Of a DNA stretch of 64,000 nt, positions 57,136 through 64,000 are shown in pieces (the first letter of the stretch is position 1; each line of letters starts with the position of its first letter). Under the pieces are notes generated by a model. The model worked only from the letters and a program-made list of their open reading frames with translations, made no database searches and was not told the origin of the DNA. Source of the DNA: Pestalotiopsis fici W106-1 (Eukaryota > Ascomycota > Sordariomycetes > Amphisphaeriales > Sporocadaceae); the NCBI RefSeq assembly GCF_000516985.1, contig NW_006917091.1, positions 2,211,399-2,275,398 on the forward strand, given 5' to 3'. The position numbers were made by a program, and so were the translations under genes.

Positions 57136-59828
57136 TCAAAAGACATTATCGTCAATGTCAATGCTTTCCCACTTTTTCGCTGTCAATTTGCGGACCTTTT
57201 TGGTCGGGCTTCCTGTGTTTACCGTCCTGCTTTTCCGGGTGCTGCTTCTCGGCTCCTCGCCGCCATCGCTAACCTTGAGCTCCTGCAACCTGTTGTTCAA
57301 TCCTGTCATGTCGTTTTTAATTCCAATAAAATCACCTCGTTCCGAGAGTGGTGTTCTTCTGCTTGGGGTCCGGGTTCCAAGCTCCTTCTTGAGTATGGAA
57401 ACTTCCCTCGTGAGCCTCTCATTCTCCTGCTCAAGGTTTTCGATAAGGACGTTTTCCTTGTCCTCATCCTCTGGCTCTCCATCGCTGGAGATGGTCATAC
57501 TGGCGCCCACACTTCTCGCCAAGACCTCCACCTTCTTGTCCCAGTGCTCTTCACCTCTCTCCTGCTCTAAACTCATGCTGACCTTTGACCTGGCCATCTC
57601 CAGTGCCAAGCGCTGCTCAAAGTCATTATAGCACTCTTCACGGATCTCCTGCTCGAGGTCAACCATGCGGTCTTCCATAGACGTCAAGTGTGCCTCGGCA
57701 GTCATGCGTGCCTCAGTCTCCCGCGCCAGATCTCTGTTGAGCTGATCAACCAATTCGGACAATCGAGCGATCTCCAAGGCCGCATTTTCCATGGTGGCAC
57801 GCTCGCTGTCGGAAGCCGGACTGTAGACTCGGCGGTTGGCCGGTGGGCCAAACATGTTCGTCTTGAAGAAGGGCTTGCTCTGAGATATGGGGGATGAGAG
57901 AGGCGGACTACTACTAGGGCTGAATGGAGGCAGGCTTGGGTATGCCGGCTGCTGGCCGTTGAGTATGGTTGATGTGATTGACGGGATTCGAGGCACCGTA
58001 ATCTCCCTAGCTAGAGCACTGTATCGCAAGATTTGTGATGTCGCGTTAAAGTCGCCCAGGGGATCCGCGGTCACAATCATGACTGCTTTTTGAGGGGGGC
58101 GGCGATGCCTGTGGGATTGTGAAAGTGATGGAGACGGGAAAGAATTCGAGAAGAGCAGTTCTGTCAACTTGCATTGCCGGAAAGGCACCAAGTTTGGCTA
58201 TAGTCATGTTAGTCAGAAGCCTTCTGCGATTTCATATTCAAGACAAATTACCTTGCTCGTATTGCCAATGTCACTCTGCATCTGTAAGCACTGGCCCAGA
58301 TACATTAGGCTCTCGTTGATCTTGCCTGCCTCCGCCAATGTGGCGCCCTGCGTTTTCGCGTCCCGCGCCCGCTCACTGCCTGCAAGGTCAACAATACTTA
58401 GGGTACTGCCATCCCAGGCGTCATTCGTTCGGTCCTTGCGGCGTTTCTTGACCTCAACACAAAAGAAACCGTGGCTTCTGGAAGACACGCTATTACTGCC
58501 AGTGCCTGCCACTCTTCGTTCGTGGAGACCGGCTTCCAGAACCATCAGTGCCTCCTTGAGATTTCCGCAGATGATCTTGCGTAGTCCAGCAACCACCTTG
58601 CGGTCTGATGACTGTTCGGTATACTTGAAGAGCAGTGGGCGGCGTCGGTATTCTTTCGTGATATTCGATCGGATTGCAGGCGTCAAGAGATCAAAGATGC
58701 GATCATTGTATACTTCGTACATGGAGATCAAGATTGCGTATTCTGCCGTAGGATCGCAGGAGGCGCGGATCGAGTCAATGTCGGGAGTTTGCGCCATTGC
58801 TGATGGCCTTGGTAGTCGCAGCCGCGGCGTTGGTGGTGGTGCTTGATCGCCCTTTACAGGAAATTTGTTAGATTTGGTTATGCTCTTTAGTTTTGAAGCT
58901 GAAGTTAGGGTCATGTAATGGTTCTTGTTCTGGAGGCCACGAGCCAACTCTGGCCGGGATGACGAAGACTTCTCGCCATTGGAAAGCATCTTGCTTTGAT
59001 GCCTCGCACTTGGGGGCATTGGTGATTGTAGATGTATCTGATTCTCGTCTTCGTGACGAACAACCTGCGAACTGCCAGGACTATCAGGAAACGCCCCTGG
59101 CAGCTGAGGGAAATCCTGCCGTAGAGGTCCGTTGAAATCATGTTTGGGAGGGTGTCGTACCACCATTGGTGTAGTCGCTCTTGAAGCTCTGGATGTTCTG
59201 GATGTTCTCGCTGATGCGGCAAAGTCACTGTACACAGTCTCGAGAAAGGCTGGCGCTGCGAGAATGTTGGCCTCGGACGGATCCGACGCCGTGATGCTGG
59301 CTTCGAGTGCAGGGTTACCAGCGCAGTCGACCAAGGTAGGCTCTATTGAACGGAAAATGACATCGAGAGCTAGTTGTGTGAGACCGCGCTGCGTCTTGGA
59401 GCCGAGCATGGTATGCGTCTGTCAAGTTTTAGTATTATCCGACAGGCAAGAGTGCATCAGGGGAGAATATGGCGAACCTTTCCAGAGCCAGTCACACCCA
59501 GGGTCGCCAACAGTCCGTCTGTGCCATCTCCGCCGTGTGGTGCGAGGGCACCCTCGACCAGGGGCAAGACTCGAGTGCCTTGGAAGAGGTCAAGCTGCGT
59601 AGCATCTTCCTCAAAGACCTGGGTAAAGGCAAACTTCTCGATGGCGCGTCTACGATCATTTGGCGGGTTGAGTGTGATATGAGTCGGCGGTTGGGACTGC
59701 TCGGGCTCTTCGACGAGGAGGAATCGGTCAGGATTCGTCGTGCTTGCCGGTGCTGGTCGCAGTCGTAGATAGACCTGGAAGAGGCTCGCGCTCGCCGGTG
59801 ATTTCGGCGGTGGCGGTGGAGGATCCAT
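57136..59828 (-). CDS. Kinesin-6 family motor protein
   Basis: Three exons (59828-59478, 59418-58252, 58197-57136) give 859 residues. The motor P-loop GVTGSGKTHTMLGS is completed at the first splice junction. SSRSHGFFCVEV (switch I) and LSIVDLAGSERARD (switch II) follow, then VPFRQCKLTELLFSNSF, so the ATPase core is intact. A long insertion of about 130 residues, Ser/Arg-rich and proline-rich, lies in the motor between residues about 165 and 300, as in kinesin-6 (MKLP1/KIF20, fission-yeast Klp9), which act at the spindle midzone. A neck plus coiled coil follows (IARLSELVDQLNRDLARETEAR, then IENLEQENERLTREVSILKKEL). A basic tail (TKKVRKLTAKK) ends it. The proline-rich start MDPPPPPPKSP is the only ATG before the motor. 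Confidence 0.92.
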
Positions 59829-62800
59829 GATGCTTGTTGTTTGTGGTAAGTGTCTTGTTTTGTGGGTGTTGTCTTGTCTTGTCTTGCTTTGATAGGACAA
59901 GCAGTGTGTGGAGCAAGTGGAAAAGAGCGACGTGTGCTGCAAGATGAAGTTGCAGAAGTTGGTGAACTATGAATGTTGTATGGCATTCACAAGGAAATCG
60001 AATTTCCAAATCACGAATGGTCCAGAAGGGTACTAGCGCTATTGACTTGGGCGGCCGTCGATGAGATCGTTGCTAGCGGCAACGTAGCCGATGCGATAAG
60101 ATAAGCTAATTGAGTTGCAAGCCTGTTTTTTATGGGGTCTCCACAAAGGGACCTTGGGGGACCTCAATTCCGCCCAATCCGCCCGCTTGCCCGCCGCTCG
60201 GGCCGCCCAAGGGAATAAAAATGTCTTGCCCTGTTCCAGATTTGCACGGTTTGTGCCTGGACAGACCGGGACCTAGCCAGAATTGGGCGGTATGCTCCGT
60301 ATTCCGTGTGTTCAGAAATACTACTCCGTACATACCTACCTTTCTACCTACAACCCGTGCAGCATCGTCTTACTCTATGTACATTTGTATTACTATGTGG
60401 CTTGGCATAGGGGTAAAGATTCATTTCTTTCGCCAGCCCTCCGAATGCCACGGTTTCAAAATGTTCCAGTATCAATGATAGGATTCACTGTGTATAAAGT
60501 ATGCTGAAAATCATAATACTCTGTACACCAGTTAACAATTCAAATTATGTGCATGGGCTCAGGACGAGGAGGGGAGGGGGAAAATTGAAAACGGCTTGGA
60601 ATATGGACCGAGTCATCATCTAGCAGCTGGCTTGGCCAGTCTGTTGGCGGCATCTTACTGACAAAAAAATAACTAAAAATGCTGCATGATTGGTCTATCT
60701 GCAGATTGCTCTGGACCGGGTTCTTGTGAGTCAAAAGCCTATTCGAGACGATGACTACCTACATCCAATCCTACTGTGCCACCATCAATGGATTACGGCG
60801 CAGATTGCTGCCTCGATTCTGTTCGTTGTCCTCTTTCTAATGCAGCGTATTGCTTACATGTTCCCGGTAGTAGAGGTGGGTAGGATGAGAGCGGACAGAA
60901 GAAAGATTGCATCATGGTTGGCACTAGTTGTTGCAAGAGGAGCAATGTCAATCAAGCCAAGATGCTAGCAGACAAGTTTTCGACTTCAAATCTGCACTCG
61001 CTGTATGCACATGCCTCCAGCATACGTTCGGTAATAAGGTTGGATGAGGAGATTGGTCGTGTGCTTGCCGAAGCTTACTGACCTCTTGGCACTAATGTAG
61101 GAGAGAGTCTCTGGATTTACAACTATGGCGTAGAATTCGGGAATATCGAAGTACGCAGCAAGTCGGAAACCAAAGGGGGAGAGACCGAGGGGGGAAGAAC
61201 AAAAGAAGAAGAAGAAGCCCCAGCTCTACATACACAGTAGTACATAGTACGTATAGACAAATTCAGCACTTCAGTTTGGAATGACGATGAGGGGCAGTTT
61301 GATTGCTCGATTGCCTCGACGAACTTTTCGCCCACTTCGCGCGAAATGGCGACACACGTCACAGCTCGGTAGGTTCCAGGTGAGGGGCATGATGAGTGGG
61401 TCAGGGTCCTGGGGAGGAATGGGCTAAGGGAGCGAGGACAAGAAAAAAAAAAAAAACTTTCGAATGTCAATCTTCACACGGGATTGTCGGAATTTCGCCA
61501 AGATACAATTGGTTAATGCAACAAGATCCGGAGGATCGTATACAACATACTGCACGGCAGACGCTTCTCTAACTATGCAATGTGTAATGGATAGAGTTGA
61601 ATCATCACTGGCGCTGTTTATTGCCATTGGGTGGCTGCCGGTGAAATGCAGCATGTAGATGGATGCTGAAGTATAAAGTCACATAAGGGTCTAAAAGTAT
61701 GAAATTATTAGAGCGGCTAGCAATCATAGACAAGGACGGTTTTAGCATGCTGCGCCTACTGAGGCATTTCCGCATCATTGTTGCTTGCTGTGATTGTTAT
61801 TAATGCCAGTGGATTTGCCCATGAGAGTTACGACTGCCTTTAGAGAGAGCAGTTGGGCTCTAGATGCTTGGATCCAAGAACGTGGTTTAATATTGCTGAA
61901 CTACAAGACGGCCGTAGCTTGAAGAGGCCATCTCGAATGTCGTCCGTCTTCTTGCCTCGTTTGTCATGTACGCACCCGCTTTCTATTCTGATGACTGTCA
62001 AGATCGCCTTATTGGTCTCTCCATTACTCGCTTATGTATCGCCCGCCCGTTGACCTGCATGTGGACTATGGTGGGCGCATACGTGTTGCAGTACTGCATA
62101 AATGAAATGAGCCGGCCATGAGACCAAAAGACCTCCCCCCTCCGGCTGGGATCAGCACATGTCTCTGCGGAACCTGAGAATCTCCTCATCTTCCCCAACC
62201 TGCATATCCCAAACTCTACATGGGTTTCCGTGTGTCAATGGTCACTCATTTTGGAGGCTATGACTCCCACTTGTGGTCCGTTTGGCAGGCGACCTATTCG
62301 TCACCCAGGAGCGGAGACTTGGCTTCTGACATTCCAGCCCAGATGATCGTTGCTAAAGGTGGAGTCGTCTATTAGTCGTGCAGCGAGAAATATCGAGAAA
62401 AATCTGTAGCGGCCAGAAGCCGATAGACAGGCGAGCTTGGCGAGACAGGACTATGAAGGCGCGAAAAAAAAAAAAAAAAAAAAAATTTAATGCATACATG
62501 CAATTGACTACAGAGATTGTATTATTGGATGTTTACGGGGCCTGCGGAGCCGTGGTGACGGCGTACCCGCCCGGCTATATTCACTTGAGAAATCTGCAGT
62601 GTCTGGGGCTGGTATTTATCTCGTTCGACTGAAGCATGGAAGAAGCCTGGTCAGATCAGGTTCCATCTTGACCAATTCCCATCCTCGCCTGCACAGTACA
62701 GAGTTATGTAGCTTGTTTCCTACCACTCCTAAATGGGAACAGATGCAACCTGAGCAGCAATCCCAGGATAGTGATAATGACTAGCGGTTGCAGGGCTTTT

Positions 62801-63839
62801 TACTCTCCTTGGGCGAATTGACATGGTCCAACCCTTCAAATGCAAGAATAAGATGTAGTATACATACCAGTATGAAGCTTGACGCTCAAGTGCTATTCAT
62901 ACGCTTGAATTATTCAAATGGATCAACGGCCATGAACAGCGAGAGAGAAAAAAAGTTACGAGGCTCCAAAATGGCGGTGACGCATTTCCCCATCAGGAAA
63001 GGTTGGTCTCAGCTTGGGCCAGACGAATCAGAGCCGCCGACCCCACCACCGAGAAAAAAAAAGTTTGGAGCAAATATCTATTCTAGCAGCGCCGGACCTT
63101 GGACTTGGACGTTTCCCTCCCCTCTTCTCCAGACCATTTACACAATCTATCCCATCAAGACAACGAAGTCGCACGATCCCATCACAGAAACCAAGTCCAG
63201 TCACCCAATACCAAACTTCGTCGAGAATCATGCCTTCGGCCGTCGCTGAGCTGTAAATTCCCACTACGGGACGTGTCGTTTTCCCCTGGCATGTCCCGTA
63301 GTCCGTCAGTTCTCCGAGATATTCAACAACAATCCGACCTCGACGAAGTTGCCCATACAGACTGCCACTGTAAACCAGTGTGTCCCTTCGAAGAAAACAC
63401 GATCCGGACCACCGCTTCACTCCCAGTCTGCAATACACAACAACGACTGCGCATCTGGCCCACTGACCCGGGCTCGCACCACTTTTCAAAGATTTCCACG
63501 GCTCCAGTTGCTCCTGCAAACCATAGTCCCTAGTCCCGCTTCTGGATCCTCTCTCTCTCCCCATATCACCCATCCACACGCCACTCAGCTCCCCCTTCGT
63601 GAACCATTGATATACCACACTACTATACGGCTCACATCGTACTCGACCACACTGCAGCAATCATTTGCAATCGTTTCCTTTCAGTTTTATACACACATCC
63701 TTCAAGGGTAGTAGCTTCCTTTCGAGAGCATTTCAGGCCTCAACACCCGTTTGTCTAGAACTCGACCGACCTCGAGAACATACCCCTGCCCACCCCCTGC
63801 ATAACCCACTCGTATACCTCTTCTGGCTGGAACGACACA
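59829..63839. other. 4 kb gene-poor region
   Basis: It contains the kinesin promoter on the left and the leader of the edge gene on the right. Poly-A runs lie at 61443-61456 and 62464-62485. TACCTACC-type elements are near 60332-60355. A long minus frame at 63028-63660 is the antisense of a CT-rich leader and was rejected. No gene with conserved features is seen. Confidence 0.5.
62464..62485. repeat. Poly-A tract (22 A)
   Basis: Twenty-two consecutive A in the gene-poor region, one of several such runs in this window. Confidence 0.95.
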
Positions 63840-64000
63840 ATGTCAAAGAACGCACGCCAAAAACCGCCCGTCACCCCTGTCAAGCCGTCAAAGCGTCGGG
63901 CCTCCGACTCTTCGTCGTCGCTCGACAGTTTGTCCGACTTGTCTGATAGCGATGGTTACTCGGCTGTCGGTGGCATCAGTGACTCTGATGAGGATGAGGA
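63840..64000 (+). CDS. N-terminus of Ser/Asp-rich protein, cut by window edge
   Basis: The ATG at 63840 opens a frame to the window end: MSKNARQKPPVTPVKPSKRR followed by a Ser/Asp-rich run with several S-D-S-D units. It is a basic patch then an acidic, CK2-site-like stretch, common in nuclear proteins. About 53 residues are visible and no domain can be assigned. A CT/CA-rich leader precedes it. Confidence 0.65.
   Translation, partial: MSKNARQKPPVTPVKPSKRRASDSSSSLDSLSDLSDSDGYSAVGGISDSDEDE

Noticed and set aside
63028..63660. 210-residue minus-strand frame near the right edge
   Set aside because: Antisense of a pyrimidine-rich leader upstream of the ATG at 63840; Arg/Gly/Trp-rich with no family features.
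1..64000. tRNA, 5S rRNA, CRISPR arrays, intact transposons
   Set aside because: I looked for paired A/B boxes, spaced direct repeats, and transposase or reverse transcriptase motifs and found none. A short or degenerate element could have been missed by eye.

Overview
The window is nuclear DNA of a filamentous ascomycete. Most genes have short spliceosomal introns (about 50-110 nt, GT...AG, with CTAAT/CTGAC-like branch points). The content includes Zn2Cys6 regulators, a DIM-5-type H3K9 methyltransferase with the N-terminal style of Neurospora DIM-5, the exon-junction protein Mago, a GID4 degron receptor and a fungal-type three-domain tRNA ligase. This fits Pezizomycotina, most likely Sordariomycetes (Hypocreales or a neighbour). 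The order is an inference. Exon models below were assembled by hand, and every spliced CDS was checked to sum to a multiple of three.

Left part (1-10.8 kb): an accessory, carbohydrate-flavoured block. It holds a Gfo/Idh/MocA oxidoreductase (-), an MFS alpha-glucoside-type sugar transporter (-), a divergently placed Zn2Cys6 transcription factor (+) and a GH27 alpha-galactosidase (+). The arrangement looks like a small sugar-utilisation cluster. The galactosidase has a signal peptide but ends in KDEL, which would retain it in the ER. That is the most unusual single observation here.

Middle (12-42 kb): mostly housekeeping genes. In order: an unrecognised protein with an intact nucleotidyltransferase-fold DxD...D signature (+), TRAPPC12-like TPR protein (-), beta-COP (-), Mago nashi (+), GID4/Vid24 (-), TRM11 (-), RNase P/MRP subunit Rpp40 (+), an ankyrin protein (-), TRP4 anthranilate phosphoribosyltransferase (+, with a CPC1/Gcn4 site upstream), tRNA ligase TRL1 (-), mitochondrial uL10m (+), a small DUF4870-like membrane protein (+), and a UBTD-like ubiquitin-domain protein (+) whose first coding exon is only the ATG and which begins MGCC.

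Right part (42-64 kb): a secreted Ser/Thr-rich protein (-), a possible decayed coiled-coil gene, a Bin3/MePCE-type methyltransferase (+), DIM-5/KMT1 (-), an unknown membrane protein with a GC-AG intron (-), a zinc-less MDR oxidoreductase (+), a small hypothetical protein (+), a secreted SurE-like phosphatase (+), a kinesin-6 (-), a 4 kb gene-poor stretch, and the start of a Ser/Asp-rich protein cut by the right edge. Intergenic DNA carries many poly-A/T runs and a dispersed TACCTAGGTA/TAGGTAGG motif. I saw no tRNA, rRNA, CRISPR array or intact transposon.
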